DNA of 64,000 bases from Litoreibacter albidus (GCF_900107015.1 NZ_FNOI01000002.1:620001-684000), one strand, 5' to 3'; positions 1-12,795 are shown, numbered from the stretch's first letter. The notes: generated by a model from the letters alone, not told the origin. Numbers and translations are program-made.

Positions 1-2448
<2,448 letters not shown>

Positions 2449-2506
2449 TTACCCAGCCTTACGCGCACGTCACGCAAAACGCGGCGTCATGCAAAGCTTT
2501 GTTGCG

Positions 2507-2887
2507 TCAGGTTGTTTCAACGCAATGCCGGCGGAACGCCTTTTTCAACATATCGAGTTCTGCACGAAGCAAATCCATTTCGGCGCGAATGTCATCGGAG
2601 AGAACCTCACCCGTCACGATTGCAAAGCTGTCCAGCGTGTCGCCTGTCGATTTCTCGTTAATCAGGAATGTTTGGACGCCATCTGTCAGAACCTCGCGCG
2701 GGATGGTGAACCGCACGTGCCATGTGTTGCCAAGGCTCTGATCCTCGGTGACGGACAGGCCGTCTAATTCTTGTTCCAGATGTAGCGCGACAAGGTCGGG
2801 GTGGTAGTTGTCGTCGGTCTGGGCGGTCAGGACCGCCTCGTAAATTCCGGCCTGAATGCGGGTCTTGGTAAGGATGACATTGCTCAT
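2507..2887 (-). CDS. Conserved hypothetical protein, 126 aa
   Basis: A small soluble protein without signal peptide or membrane segment. The N-terminal two thirds look like beta strands; the last 35 residues form a charged amphipathic helix (EMDLLRAELDMLKKAF) that could be a coiled coil. I do not recognise a characterised family. The ATG is preceded by AAGGAA at a proper distance. It lies 11 bases after the DUF6478-like gene on the same strand, so both are probably one transcript and may act together. Confidence 0.75.
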   Translation of the reverse strand: MSNVILTKTRIQAGIYEAVLTAQTDDNYHPDLVALHLEQELDGLSVTEDQSLGNTWHVRFTIPREVLTDGVQTFLINEKSTGDTLDSFAIVTGEVLSDDIRAEMDLLRAELDMLKKAFRRHCVETT

Positions 2888-2898
2888 TGGCGTATTCC

Positions 2899-3672
2899 TT
2901 AGAAATCGGCGCGTGGGCGGCGGCTGAACGTGATATCGCGCAGGTTGATCTCGTTCATCTCCGGACCCTCAAAAATAAGATCCATCCAGATGCGCTCCAA
3001 ACGGCGTTCGCTGATCTTTGTGTGGGCCAAGTCGAATTCAACCATCATTTCGGAGCCATCCAGCGGCAGCTCGCGCACAACTTGTTCGACGTTGGGGCCG
3101 TATTTGATGTTCAGCCGTGCAAAAATCTCTAGCGGCTTCTCGCTTTCGACTTCCGTGTCCATGCGTAAAATGTGGTTCTTGCGCAGCCCGTCCGTGGCGC
3201 TCTCCGGCAGGTCCAGCACAAGGCTAAGGAAACTGCCGTCAAATTTGAACACGTCCATACGAAGGCCAAACGGCGCAAGATCCCCTTCGCGGGTGTTACG
3301 GACTTGGCGCAGCGTCAGTTCGGAGATCTGGCAGTCATGGTAAATCGTGGCTGAGTTTCCGATGCGCGTCCGGCTTTCTACCGCAGCCACGCCAGTTGGC
3401 GAAACAGGACCGCGCCACAGTTCGGGTCGGTGCGCCCAATCAGACTGCGCAGGTTTACGGATCGCGTTGGAGCCGATTCGCGGCAGCGTGAGGCGCGCAT
3501 CGGCCATATGGGTCACCTGATCAACGCGGCGACGCATCTGGCGGGCTTGCGTGCGCAGGTGGCGCAGCAGCGACAAATCAATGGTCTCCGCGTCGCGTAC
3601 GGCAGCTTCCCAGCGGCGCAAGGTCCGGCGGTGCAAACGCCGCCGTACAAATTCTCGCAACCGATCCATCAT
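2899..3672 (-). CDS. DUF6478-like protein, 257 aa
   Basis: The protein begins with a very basic helix rich in Arg (about residues 1-45), followed by a predicted mostly-beta body. It has no signal peptide and no membrane span. I believe it belongs to the DUF6478 group, which is typical of Rhodobacterales and has no known function; this rests on memory of the family. The basic N-terminus could bind nucleic acid or membrane lipid, but that is inference. Two adjacent ATG codons (3672 and 3669) are possible starts. It heads a pair with the 126-aa gene just downstream. Confidence 0.75.
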   Translation of the reverse strand: MMDRLREFVRRRLHRRTLRRWEAAVRDAETIDLSLLRHLRTQARQMRRRVDQVTHMADARLTLPRIGSNAIRKPAQSDWAHRPELWRGPVSPTGVAAVESRTRIGNSATIYHDCQISELTLRQVRNTREGDLAPFGLRMDVFKFDGSFLSLVLDLPESATDGLRKNHILRMDTEVESEKPLEIFARLNIKYGPNVEQVVRELPLDGSEMMVEFDLAHTKISERRLERIWMDLIFEGPEMNEINLRDITFSRRPRADF

Positions 3673-3783
3673 GGTCTTCAGACAGTCCTATCTACTTGGC
3701 TCTACAGCGCTACCACTGTTTCTATATTGCAAACAATGGTTTCAGCGAAATAAACGGCGAAACAGTCCCGTGGCTGCAACAGC

Positions 3784-4449
3784 CTAGGACGTGGTAGCGG
3801 TGGCAGGGGTTTTGGTGACGGGCTGGTCCTCCAGCAACGCGTTGGCAAAGTCGTACAGGGTTTGAAGCCCCTCGGTGCTGCTTACGGGGGCGCCTTTCAG
3901 GCCAATGACCGACAGCGCCACGACGGAATTCTTCACGTCAAAGTAGCCGCGCCAATAAGTGTTATCCGCGCCGGGTGTCGTGGGGGCAGACGTGTCGCGC
4001 GCATGTACGAAGAACGCGCCGTTCCGGCTGAAACTGTCAAGAATGTCGACGCTGTCGGGCGTGTTGGACGCGCTGAGCGAGGCCTTGCCCGCATCGGTTT
4101 CAAAGAAATCCGCCAATGCCACGGACGACTGGCTGATGCTTGGCCCCTTTTTGTCAGCGGGATGCACCGTGGCGGTGGCAATTGCTGTGACAAATGGTTG
4201 GGGCAGTTCGTCGTCACCGGCAATCGCCGCGCAATTGCCAAAGACGATGAAAGCTTTGGCGGGGTTGTGGTTGGACGACTTCGGATCAACGCAAAATCCA
4301 GTAGGGCCGCGCAAAACGACCCTGTCTGACGTCACGGTGATTTCAGACAGGGCGTCATTCGGGCCGACGGCGGTGAAGTTGGCCAGCGGGTTTTCCCCGC
4401 AAGCCATCAACCCTAGCGTGGCCGACGCAAGTACACTCCAAGGACGCAC
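3784..4449 (-). CDS. Putative lipoprotein of unknown function, 221 aa
   Basis: The N-terminus has a short signal sequence ending in LMAC (Cys17), a plausible lipobox, so the mature protein is probably a periplasm-facing lipoprotein. The rest is a soluble domain of about 200 residues with several aromatic motifs (TYWRGYFDVKN). I do not recognise the family. The assigned start is GTG at 4449, three bases after the ilvD stop, with no clear Shine-Dalgarno sequence; translation is probably coupled to ilvD. The C-terminus is a Thr/Ala-rich tail. Confidence 0.65.
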   Translation of the reverse strand: MRPWSVLASATLGLMACGENPLANFTAVGPNDALSEITVTSDRVVLRGPTGFCVDPKSSNHNPAKAFIVFGNCAAIAGDDELPQPFVTAIATATVHPADKKGPSISQSSVALADFFETDAGKASLSASNTPDSVDILDSFSRNGAFFVHARDTSAPTTPGADNTYWRGYFDVKNSVVALSVIGLKGAPVSSTEGLQTLYDFANALLEDQPVTKTPATATTS

Positions 4450-4452
4450 TAA

Positions 4453-6186
4453 TCAGAGGTCCATGTAGATGTGTTTTTCGTCACGCGCGCCCGGATGCGT
4501 GCAGGCGCCCAATTTGGCGGAGCCTACAAGCTGTGAATACTTCCACAACGCACCTGATGCATAGATCGTTTGACGCGGGCCTTTCCAGTTTGCCTTGCGC
4601 TCCGCAAGCACCTCGTCGGTCAGGTCAACGCTGATCTCGCCTTCAATGGCGTTCAGCGTGATCACATCGCCATTTTCGATCAAGGCAATCGGACCGCCGT
4701 GCGCAGCCTCGGGGCCGACGTGGCCCACGCAGAACCCGCGGGTCGCGCCGGAGAAGCGGCCGTCCGTGATCAGGGCCACCTTTTTACCCATGCCTTGACC
4801 AGACAATGCAGCAGTCGTTGCCAGCATTTCGCGCATGCCGGGGCCGCCTGCTGGGCCTTCGTTGCGGATAACCAGCACTTCGCCTTCTTCGTACTCGCGC
4901 TTTTGCACGGCTTCAAAGGCGTCTTCTTCGCACTCGAACACACGTGCAGGGCCAGTAAACATTTGGTGTTGGGAGGACATGCCAGCGACCTTAACAATCG
5001 CGCCTTCTGGTGCGAGGTTGCCTTTCAGGCCAACAACGCCGCCAGTTTTGGAAAGTGGTTCACCGATGGAGTAGATGACCTTGCCGTCTGCTTCCAATGA
5101 TACGCGGTCGATTTCTTCGCCGATGGAATATCCGGTAGCCGTCATGCAGTCTTCGTTGATCAGGCCAGCCTTGCGCAGCTCTTTCATGATCACCGGCACG
5201 CCGCCTGCTTCGTACAAATCCTTCGCCACGTACTGACCACCTGGCTTCAGGTCGACGAAATAAGGTGTGTCGCGGAAGATTTCGCAGACGTCATCCAAGT
5301 CAAAGTCGATGCCAGCTTCATGCGCCATTGCTGGCAAATGCAGGCCAGCGTTAGTGGAGCCACCGGTGCAGGCCACGACGCGCGCGGCGTTCTGCAAGCT
5401 TTCAAGCGTTACGATGTCACGCGCACGGATGTTCTTTTCCAGCAGGTTCATCACGGCTTGACCCGACGCGATGGAGTAGTGGTCGCGGCTTTCATACGGG
5501 GCCGGCGCACCTGCGGAGTTTGGCAGGGCCAAACCGATTGCCTCGGACACACAGGCCATGGTGTTGGCAGTGAATTGACCACCGCACGCACCAGCGGACG
5601 GGCATGCAACACGTTCCAGCGTGCGCAGGGCCTCGTCCGACATGTTGCCTGCTTGATGCTCGCCCACGGCTTCGAACACGTCTTGGACAGTAACGTCCTT
5701 GCCGTTCAACCGACCTGGAAGGATGGAGCCACCGTAGATAAACACGGACGGCGTGTTGAGGCGGATCATCGCCATCATCATACCCGGCAGGGATTTGTCA
5801 CATCCAGCAAGGCCCACAATCGCATCGTAGCAGTGGCCGCGCATGGTCAGCTCTACCGTGTCCGCAATGGCCTCGCGCGACGCCAAAGAGGACCGCATGC
5901 CCTCATGACCCATCGCAATACCGTCGGTTACGGTGATTGTCGTAAATTCGCGCGGGGTGCCGTTGCCCTGCTTAACACCCAGCTTCACGGCTTGCGCCTG
6001 TCGGTTCAGCGAAATGTTGCAGGGCGCAGCTTCGTTCCAGCAGGTCGCAACGCCTACGAATGGCTGGTGAATTTCCTCATCACCAAGGCCCATTGCGTAG
6101 AAATAGGACCGGTGCGGCGCCCTTGAGGGGCCTTCCGTCACGTGGCGGCTTGGCATGTTGGTTTTGTCGGTGGGTTTCTTAAGCAT
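4453..6186 (-). CDS. ilvD: Dihydroxy-acid dehydratase
   Basis: A 577-residue IlvD enzyme, normal for the family. It dehydrates 2,3-dihydroxy-isovalerate and dihydroxy-methylvalerate, the penultimate step to valine and isoleucine. Iron-sulfur ligand segments are recognisable: NEAAPCN near residue 50, GCDKSLPG, and [12 protein letters not shown] chose the ATG at 6186 rather than the TTG at 6201 because GAGGGAG lies just upstream of the ATG and is itself inside the longer frame. The lipoprotein gene follows after three bases. Confidence 0.96.
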   Translation of the reverse strand: MLKKPTDKTNMPSRHVTEGPSRAPHRSYFYAMGLGDEEIHQPFVGVATCWNEAAPCNISLNRQAQAVKLGVKQGNGTPREFTTITVTDGIAMGHEGMRSSLASREAIADTVELTMRGHCYDAIVGLAGCDKSLPGMMMAMIRLNTPSVFIYGGSILPGRLNGKDVTVQDVFEAVGEHQAGNMSDEALRTLERVACPSAGACGGQFTANTMACVSEAIGLALPNSAGAPAPYESRDHYSIASGQAVMNLLEKNIRARDIVTLESLQNAARVVACTGGSTNAGLHLPAMAHEAGIDFDLDDVCEIFRDTPYFVDLKPGGQYVAKDLYEAGGVPVIMKELRKAGLINEDCMTATGYSIGEEIDRVSLEADGKVIYSIGEPLSKTGGVVGLKGNLAPEGAIVKVAGMSSQHQMFTGPARVFECEEDAFEAVQKREYEEGEVLVIRNEGPAGGPGMREMLATTAALSGQGMGKKVALITDGRFSGATRGFCVGHVGPEAAHGGPIALIENGDVITLNAIEGEISVDLTDEVLAERKANWKGPRQTIYASGALWKYSQLVGSAKLGACTHPGARDEKHIYMDL

Positions 6187-6308
6187 GGCTGGCTCCCTCA
6201 AACGCGTTGCAAAATGGAATAAAGCGCAAGCCCTACGGGCACAAGCGCGATTGCGTCGCAGGTTTTCCAGCGATATCGTGACATAAAATTACCAAGAGGC
6301 GCTTTGGC

Positions 6309-7211
6309 ATGCTTAGAACTCCGGCCTTTGAGGGCTTCATCGCCCCTGCACGCGCCTACCCCGCATTCTGGCGAATACTGGCTGCAACCGTCACCGGTGT
6401 TATGGTCTACGCCTTGGGGGCTGCCGCCGTTCTAAAGTTTGCGATCAAGCCGCTGGCGTATTTTTTCCCTGAGCTTGCAGGGATGGACGCCTTTTCGCTG
6501 TTGAACGCAAACGGCATTTCGCCAGGGCAAATGGCGATCATTCTGACGACGTTTATACCAATGGGGCTTGCGGCGTTTGTTATGGCCGCGTGGCACTGGC
6601 GTGGTCCGCTGTCACTATTTGGCGCAGGATCGGGGTTTCTTCGAAACTTCATGATCGCCATCGCGGTTCTTGCCGTCGCGAATATCATTCTGTTCGCGGT
6701 TGAGCGGATGTTCGGCGTCGTGAACTACAAGCCCAACCTGGAGTTTGGCGTTTGGGCCAAGCATTTAGTTTGGGCCGTGCCGCTGTTGTTCATTCAAACC
6801 ACGTCGGAGGAGCTGGTCTTTCGCGGGTATTTTCAACAGCAACTTGCAGCACGGTTTAAGAACCCGTTCATCTGGATGGTGCTGCCGTCCCTTGTGTTCG
6901 GTTTGGGGCACTACGACAACACAATTGACCCAACGCTTGCGGCGTCGATTGTTTTTGCCACCACGCTGTTCGGGGTTATCGCGGCAGACCTCACGCGCCT
7001 GACTGGCAGTCTGGCCGCCGCAATGGGGCTTCATTTCGCCAACAACTTCGTCGCCTTGCTGCTCATTGGCATCCCGGGGGAGTTGTCGGGTCTTGCGCTT
7101 TTCCACGCGCCCTTCACGATGAGCGACACGTCGATCCTGTTGAACTACATTATGCTGGATATCGTCGTTCTAATCGTGATCTGGGCCGTGATCCGTCGCG
7201 TGCTGCGTTGA
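6309..7211 (+). CDS. CPBP-family intramembrane glutamic endopeptidase
   Basis: A 300-residue membrane protein with about eight hydrophobic segments. It carries the three CPBP (Abi, Rce1-like) motifs: EELVFRG with Glu167, Glu168 and Arg172; FGLGH with His201; and a final HFANNF. The family cleaves substrates within the membrane, and some members process prenylated peptides or protect against bacteriocins. The substrate here is unknown. It stands alone between divergent ilvD and the accD-folC pair, 55 bases upstream of accD. Confidence 0.88.
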   Translation: MLRTPAFEGFIAPARAYPAFWRILAATVTGVMVYALGAAAVLKFAIKPLAYFFPELAGMDAFSLLNANGISPGQMAIILTTFIPMGLAAFVMAAWHWRGPLSLFGAGSGFLRNFMIAIAVLAVANIILFAVERMFGVVNYKPNLEFGVWAKHLVWAVPLLFIQTTSEELVFRGYFQQQLAARFKNPFIWMVLPSLVFGLGHYDNTIDPTLAASIVFATTLFGVIAADLTRLTGSLAAAMGLHFANNFVALLLIGIPGELSGLALFHAPFTMSDTSILLNYIMLDIVVLIVIWAVIRRVLR

Positions 7212-7266
7212 TTGCAATTTCCACGCCTCGCGATTATCTGGACGTAAGCAACGGGAGCAGAGCCTC

Positions 7267-8187
7267 ATGAACTGGATTTCGAACTACGTCCGGCCAACGA
7301 TCAATTCGCTATTTTCGCGTCGGGAGGTTCCAGAGAACCTTTGGACCAAATGCGACGAGTGTGGGACCATGCTGTTCCACAGAGAGCTGTCGGACAATCT
7401 GAACGTATGCACGAGCTGTAATCACCACATGGCGATCACTGCGCGCGACCGCTTTAAGGCGATGTTTGACGGCGGGATATTCTCCGAAGTTGACGTGCCA
7501 GCGCCTGTCGCGGATCCGCTGCACTTCAAAGACCAGAAAAAATACCCTGACCGCATGAAAGCGGCGGTCAAGAAAACCGGCGAAAAAGAAGCAATGCTGG
7601 TTGTTGAGGGTGAAATCCTGCGCACGCCGATCGTGGCCGCTGGACAGGACTTTAGCTTCATGGGCGGGTCCATGAGCATGTATGTCGGCAACGCGATTAT
7701 CGCAGCGGCAGAGCGTGCGATTGAAACTGGTCGCCCGTTGGTGCTGTTCTCCGCCGCGGGTGGCGCACGTATGCAGGAAGGCATTCTTGGCCTGATGCAG
7801 ATGCCACGCACCACGATTGCGGTCGAGATGCTGAAAGAAGCAGGGCTGCCCTATATCGTCGTTCTGACACACCCGACCACAGGCGGGGTCACGGCCTCCT
7901 ATGCGATGCTGGGCGATGTTCAGATCGCTGAGCCAAACGCGCTGATCGGCTTCGCAGGCGCGCGGGTGATTGAACAAACAATCCGTGAAAAGCTGCCTGA
8001 GGGTTTTCAGCGGGCTGAATACCTGCTGGATCACGGCATGTTGGATCGTGTCACGCACCGGAAGGATATGAAGGGCGAACTCGTCACGATTATCCGTATG
8101 CTGATGGGCATGCCCCCTGCCGTTCAGGGTGACCTACCCGCGCCGGAACCGGTGGCTGAGGCTGAGCCAGCGGAACCCGCCAAGTGA
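7267..8187 (+). CDS. accD: Acetyl-CoA carboxylase, carboxyltransferase subunit beta
   Basis: A 306-residue AccD. The N-terminal zinc ribbon is complete (Cys29, Cys32, Cys48, Cys51), followed by the crotonase-like carboxyltransferase domain with the GGARMQEG motif and a glycine-rich TTGGVTASYAM stretch. With AccA it transfers carboxyl from carboxybiotin to acetyl-CoA, the first step of fatty-acid synthesis. The C-terminus is a short Pro/Glu/Ala-rich tail. The stop overlaps the folC start as GTGA (8184-8187); the accD-folC order is common in proteobacteria. Confidence 0.97.
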   Translation: MNWISNYVRPTINSLFSRREVPENLWTKCDECGTMLFHRELSDNLNVCTSCNHHMAITARDRFKAMFDGGIFSEVDVPAPVADPLHFKDQKKYPDRMKAAVKKTGEKEAMLVVEGEILRTPIVAAGQDFSFMGGSMSMYVGNAIIAAAERAIETGRPLVLFSAAGGARMQEGILGLMQMPRTTIAVEMLKEAGLPYIVVLTHPTTGGVTASYAMLGDVQIAEPNALIGFAGARVIEQTIREKLPEGFQRAEYLLDHGMLDRVTHRKDMKGELVTIIRMLMGMPPAVQGDLPAPEPVAEAEPAEPAK

Positions 8188-9455
8188 GCAACACCAGCGA
8201 CGCCATCCTCGACCGGATGATGGCGCTTCACCCGAAGATTATCGACCTGACGTTGGATCGCGTCTGGCGCTTGCTGGCAACGCTGGATCATCCAGAGCAG
8301 AAACTGCCGCCCGTGATCCATATTGCAGGGACCAACGGCAAAGGCTCCACGCAGGCGATGATCCGTGCGGGGCTGGAAGGCGGCGGCAAATCTGTCCACG
8401 CCTATACCTCCCCCCATTTAGCCCGCTTTCACGAGCGTATCCGGCTAGCAGGGGAGCAGATTTCAGAGGCGCATCTGACGGAAGTTCTGGACGAATGCTA
8501 TACGTCCAACGGACCCGACTCGATCACGTATTTTGAGATAACGACCGTTGCGGCTTTGCTTGCTTTCAGCCGTGTTAGAGCCGATTTCACGCTGCTTGAA
8601 GTCGGTCTGGGCGGGCGTCTTGACGCGACCAATGTGATTGCCAAGCCAGAGGTTACGGTGATCACACCGATCTCTATCGACCACGAAAGCTTCCTCGGTG
8701 ACACGCTCGCAAAGATCGCGTTTGAGAAAGCGGGAATTATCAAGCGTGGCGTTCCTTGCGTCGTGGGGCCACAACCCGACGAGGCGATAGATGTGATCGA
8801 GGCGCAGGCGGCCAAGCTCGGTGCACCGCTGCTGGCCTACGGGCAGCATTGGCATGTCTGGGAAGAACGGGGTCGTCTCATCTTTCAAGATGAACGCGGC
8901 CTGATGGACTTGCCCTTGCCTGCGCTACTGGGCGCACATCAAATTCAAAATGCGGGTGCCGCGCTGGCTGTGCTACGGCATCTTGGCCTCAATGACGCCG
9001 CGTGCGAGGCTGCTATGACCGAGGCCGTTTGGCCTGCGCGGATGCAGCGGTTAGCGTTGGGGCCGTTGGTTGACGCTGCGGGCAATGCGGAGCTGTGGCT
9101 TGATGGTGGTCACAATCCAGCTGCAGGAAACGCATTGGCGGACGTGTTGAAGACGCTTCCACCTAAGCCCACGCATTTGATCTGCGGGATGCTCAACACC
9201 AAAGATGTCGTGGGATACATGACGCCGTTGGCCAATGTCGCGACAACCTTGCACGCAGTCGCGATACCGGGGGAGCAAGCGACGTTGTCGGCCGAGGAAA
9301 CCGCGAAAGCCGCGCGCAAGGCCGGATTGCAGGCGACAGAAGCGGACACAGTTTTGGCGGCAATTCAAAGCATCACCGCGACCGATCCGACTGCGCGCAT
9401 CCTGATTTGTGGGTCACTCTATTTGGCAGGCAACGTGTTGCGGGAAAACGCTTAA
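8184..9455 (+). CDS. folC: Bifunctional dihydrofolate synthase / folylpolyglutamate synthase
   Basis: A 423-residue Mur-ligase-superfamily enzyme. The ATP-binding loop is GTNGKGS, followed by YTSPHLARFHERIR, typical of FolC; the C-terminal Mur ligase domain contains DGGHNPAA. It adds glutamate to dihydropteroate and extends the polyglutamate tail of folates. Translation starts at GTG overlapping the accD stop, so expression is coupled. Its TAA overlaps the zapE stop codon on the opposite strand. Confidence 0.95.
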   Translation: MSNTSDAILDRMMALHPKIIDLTLDRVWRLLATLDHPEQKLPPVIHIAGTNGKGSTQAMIRAGLEGGGKSVHAYTSPHLARFHERIRLAGEQISEAHLTEVLDECYTSNGPDSITYFEITTVAALLAFSRVRADFTLLEVGLGGRLDATNVIAKPEVTVITPISIDHESFLGDTLAKIAFEKAGIIKRGVPCVVGPQPDEAIDVIEAQAAKLGAPLLAYGQHWHVWEERGRLIFQDERGLMDLPLPALLGAHQIQNAGAALAVLRHLGLNDAACEAAMTEAVWPARMQRLALGPLVDAAGNAELWLDGGHNPAAGNALADVLKTLPPKPTHLICGMLNTKDVVGYMTPLANVATTLHAVAIPGEQATLSAEETAKAARKAGLQATEADTVLAAIQSITATDPTARILICGSLYLAGNVLRENA

Positions 9456-10549
9456 TCGTCTCCGTGCTCTGTACCCCAATCCGCAGCCTGCATCTCGCGC
9501 AGACGCGAGGCGGTGCGCTCAAACTCGAAGACTCCTTCGCCCTCCAGATATAGCCGTTCAGGCTCTGCCGCAGCGGAGCAGATCAGACGGATATTTGCTT
9601 CATAAAGAGCATCTATCAGCGTGACGAAACGCTTTGCCTCGTTGAAATTATCCCGTGACAGGCAGGGGATGTTTTCAAGGATCAGCACGCGCACCTTCTC
9701 CGCGATGGCTAGGTAATCACCGGCTCCTAGGGGTTGGCCGCACAGGTCGAAAAAGCTTGCCCGCGCGATCCCGTTCCTGAATTCAGGAAGCAGGACGTCA
9801 CGCCCTTTGACGCGAAGCGTAAGCGGCGCGGCCTCTCCGCCCGTGAGGCTGTGCCAAATGTCCGATATTTTCGCCTTAGCGACAGCGTTAGCAGGCGAGA
9901 AGTAAACCTGCTCCCCTTGCAGTCTATCTTGGCGGTAGTCGGTTTCCGACGCTAATTCGTGAACGGTTAGACGGTCCTTCAGCAGCTCTATAAATGGCAC
10001 GAACAGATCGCGGTTAAGCCCGTTTCTGTACAAATCGTCGGGTACCCTGTTGGAGGTGGTGACAATCACGACGCCGCTGGCAAACAGGCTTTCAAACAAC
10101 CGCCCGACGATCATTGCATCTGTGATGTCGGTGATTTGCATCTCGTCGAAGCACAAAAGCCTGACGCCTGCGGCGATGTCGTCAGCCACCGGTTTGATTG
10201 CATCATCGACGCCGGATTTTCGGGCTTCGTGCAACGCGCTATGCACTTCTTGCATGAACGCGTGAAAGTGGACGCGGCGCTTTCGCGGCTCTGGCGCGGT
10301 TTCAAAAAACAAATCCATCATCATGGATTTTCCGCGCCCGACACCACCCCATAGATAGAGGCCTTTCACAGGCTCGGCGTCGCTTCCGAAAAGCCCAAAA
10401 AGCTTCTTCTTGCTCGGGGGGGCAGTCATCTGCCGGGCCACCTCGTCAAAGAATGGCAGCGCTTCTATCTGCGCCGCATCGGCGTTGATCTCACCCGCTT
10501 CAACTTTGGCGGTGTAGGCGTCTGATAGAAGCATTCCGGTCCGTCTCAT
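9452..10549 (-). CDS. zapE: Cell division protein ZapE / AFG1-like ATPase
   Basis: A 365-residue P-loop ATPase of the AFG1/ZapE family. The Walker A motif is GGVGRGKS, preceded by KGLYLWG; the Walker B-like CFDEMQITDI and TTSNRVPDDLYRNGL motifs are diagnostic. In E. coli ZapE acts at the Z ring under stress; mitochondrial AFG1 helps clear inner-membrane proteins. I placed the start at ATG 10549; a TTG just upstream (10552) and an ATG at 10534 are alternatives, and no start has a perfect ribosome site. The stop overlaps that of convergent folC. Confidence 0.93.
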   Translation of the reverse strand: MRRTGMLLSDAYTAKVEAGEINADAAQIEALPFFDEVARQMTAPPSKKKLFGLFGSDAEPVKGLYLWGGVGRGKSMMMDLFFETAPEPRKRRVHFHAFMQEVHSALHEARKSGVDDAIKPVADDIAAGVRLLCFDEMQITDITDAMIVGRLFESLFASGVVIVTTSNRVPDDLYRNGLNRDLFVPFIELLKDRLTVHELASETDYRQDRLQGEQVYFSPANAVAKAKISDIWHSLTGGEAAPLTLRVKGRDVLLPEFRNGIARASFFDLCGQPLGAGDYLAIAEKVRVLILENIPCLSRDNFNEAKRFVTLIDALYEANIRLICSAAAEPERLYLEGEGVFEFERTASRLREMQAADWGTEHGDD

Positions 10550-10619
10550 CAATATTGCTTACCTCGTGTCGCAATAATTCTGAATTGACGCAAACCGGAA
10601 ATTCCATGACGGTCGCCTG

Positions 10620-11858
10620 ATGGACCAGTCACGCACCCCGCTTTTCACGCCCGTTCTTATTGTTGGGTGCATCATTATGATGCTGGGGTTCTCCATTCGC
10701 GCCAGTTTCGGCGTCTTCCAGATCCCCATTGGGGAGGAGTTTGGCTGGCCGCGCGCGGAGTTCAGTCTCGCCATCGCCATTCAAAACCTCGCTTGGGGGA
10801 TCGGGCAGCCTATTTTCGGGGCGATCGCGGAGAAGCTGGGCGACCGGAAGGCTATTGTACTGGGTGCGCTTCTTTATGCTGCGGGCTTGGTTTTGTCGTC
10901 CTTCGCAATCACGCCCGGGGCGCATCAGTTCTATGAGATATTGGTCGGGTTCGGTATCGCGGGCACGGGGTTCGGCGTGATCCTAGCGATGGTCGGGCGT
11001 GCGACGTCCGATGAAAATCGCTCAATGGCGCTGGGCATAGCCACCGCGGCGGGGTCCGCGGGGCAGGTTTTCGGCGCCCCTGCGGCGGAGTTACTGCTAG
11101 GGTACTTCCCCTGGCAGACTGTCTTTATCATCTTCGCGGCGGTGATGTTGCTGTCGTTGTTGGCGCTGCCGTTCATGCGGGCACCTGCCGCGACACGGAC
11201 GGAGCTAGAGGAAAGCTTGGGCACCGTGCTGAAGCGTGCGTTCAAAGATCCGTCCTACACCATGATCTTCTTGGGCTTCTTTTCATGCGGCTATCAGTTG
11301 GCCTTTGTAACCGCGCATTTTCCTGCCTTCATCACGGAGGTGTGCGGCCCCATTTCTAGCGGCGGCATGCTCGCAGGCATGGGGATTACCACGACTTCGG
11401 CGCTGGGTGCATTATCAATCGCGTTGATCGGGGTGGCGAACATCGGGGGCACGATTTTGGCGGGCTATCTTGGTAAGAGGTATTCCAAAAAGTACCTGCT
11501 CGCCGCGATCTATACGGGCCGCACGATCGTCGCAGCGTGGTTTATCTTGGTGCCTATGACGCCGACAACGGTGATCATATTTAGCCTTGCTATGGGCAGC
11601 CTGTGGCTGGCCACGGTTCCGCTGACATCCGGTCTGGTCGCGCATATCTACGGGCTTCGCTACATGGGGACGCTTTACGGGATCGTGTTCTTTTCCCACC
11701 AGTTAGGGTCTTTTTTAGGGGTTTGGCTGGGTGGCAAGCTTTACGATATCACCGGCGATTACACGCTTGTTTGGTGGATTGGCGTAGGCGTCGGCGCGTT
11801 CAGCGCAATCGTGCATCTGCCCGTCCGCGAGAAACCGTGGTCGGCGCAGCCAGCATAG
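10620..11858 (+). CDS. Major facilitator superfamily transporter
   Basis: A 412-residue protein with twelve hydrophobic segments in two bundles, and a GDRKAIV loop between TM2 and TM3 as in MFS. The overall look (N-terminal TPVLIVGCIIMM, a cytosolic loop around residue 195) resembles the OFA/monocarboxylate-type branch. The substrate cannot be told. It stands alone, divergent from zapE and convergent with the ornithine-cyclodeaminase-like gene 28 bases beyond its stop. Confidence 0.88.
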   Translation: MDQSRTPLFTPVLIVGCIIMMLGFSIRASFGVFQIPIGEEFGWPRAEFSLAIAIQNLAWGIGQPIFGAIAEKLGDRKAIVLGALLYAAGLVLSSFAITPGAHQFYEILVGFGIAGTGFGVILAMVGRATSDENRSMALGIATAAGSAGQVFGAPAAELLLGYFPWQTVFIIFAAVMLLSLLALPFMRAPAATRTELEESLGTVLKRAFKDPSYTMIFLGFFSCGYQLAFVTAHFPAFITEVCGPISSGGMLAGMGITTTSALGALSIALIGVANIGGTILAGYLGKRYSKKYLLAAIYTGRTIVAAWFILVPMTPTTVIIFSLAMGSLWLATVPLTSGLVAHIYGLRYMGTLYGIVFFSHQLGSFLGVWLGGKLYDITGDYTLVWWIGVGVGAFSAIVHLPVREKPWSAQPA

Positions 11859-11886
11859 GCCGCACCAACCTGTTGTGCGGATAAAA

Positions 11887-12795
11887 CTACGCTGGCTTCC
11901 ACTGATCCAGAATGTAGCGGCATGTCATCAGATCGAGATGCGCGCCGCCGCCATTCTTACAAATGGTGATGTCGTCTGCCGCGCGTTGGAACTTGGACGG
12001 ATCGTAGTAGTCCCCCAAGACATGGTCACGTTTGATTGCGCCGGAGGCGAGCGGGATTTTAAGCTCCCCAATGTGATCAAGGGTTGTCTCAAAGCTGTCC
12101 ACGAACAGCTTGGCGCGTAGAAGGGCCACGTCATCCACTTCGCGCATGTCGGGGCGATAGGCGCCGATCAGGTCTAGGTGCTGACCGGGCTGTAGCCATT
12201 CGCCCTGAATGATTGGGTCTGTGGTCATGGTGGCGGTGCAGATGATCTGCGCCTGCTGAACCGCCTCGCGCAAATCAGCCACGCCCGTGGCGTTGTGGGA
12301 TGCGGCGAATTTGGCTGCGTAATCCGTGTTCCTGCCCCAAACGATGTAGCGCGCGCCCGGAAAGGCGCTGCGGTACGCCTCTATCATGTTCGCCGCAACG
12401 GAGCCGGTGCCCACAACCAGAATTGTTTCTGGGTTGGGGTTTGCCAGCAGCTTGGCTGCATAGAGGCTGTCGCCGACTGTTTTCCACTTCGTCACAAGGT
12501 GGAAATCGACGAGCGCTTCCAGCTCTCCGGTTGCATCCGAAAACACCGAGACGGAGCCGTTTACGGCGGGCAGTCCCTTGGTCTTGTTCTCCGGAAAAAT
12601 CGTAGCTGACTTCACAGCAACGCCCAACCCGTCGATCCAAGCGGAGCGCGACAGCAATGTGTCAGGTGTGCGGTAGAGAAAGGTATCGCCGATCTCTGCC
12701 TTTGGCAGTGTGTGGCCGTGCGCGAAAGCGTCCGTGAGGCCTTCCCACCTCAGGGCTGCTTCACCATCTTCAAATCCGATTATCTTGATACTCAC
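11887..12795 (-). CDS. Ornithine cyclodeaminase / mu-crystallin family protein
   Basis: A 302-residue member of the OCD/mu-crystallin family. The Rossmann motif VGTGSVAANMIEAY and the N-terminal segment with a conserved Lys (VAVKSATIFPENKTKGLP) are family marks. Members include ornithine cyclodeaminase, alanine dehydrogenase and ketimine reductases, so the exact reaction is open. It is the last gene of a minus-strand run. It starts with GTG overlapping the HAD gene stop as GTGA (12792-12795), showing translational coupling. Confidence 0.88.
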   Translation of the reverse strand: MSIKIIGFEDGEAALRWEGLTDAFAHGHTLPKAEIGDTFLYRTPDTLLSRSAWIDGLGVAVKSATIFPENKTKGLPAVNGSVSVFSDATGELEALVDFHLVTKWKTVGDSLYAAKLLANPNPETILVVGTGSVAANMIEAYRSAFPGARYIVWGRNTDYAAKFAASHNATGVADLREAVQQAQIICTATMTTDPIIQGEWLQPGQHLDLIGAYRPDMREVDDVALLRAKLFVDSFETTLDHIGELKIPLASGAIKRDHVLGDYYDPSKFQRAADDITICKNGGGAHLDLMTCRYILDQWKPA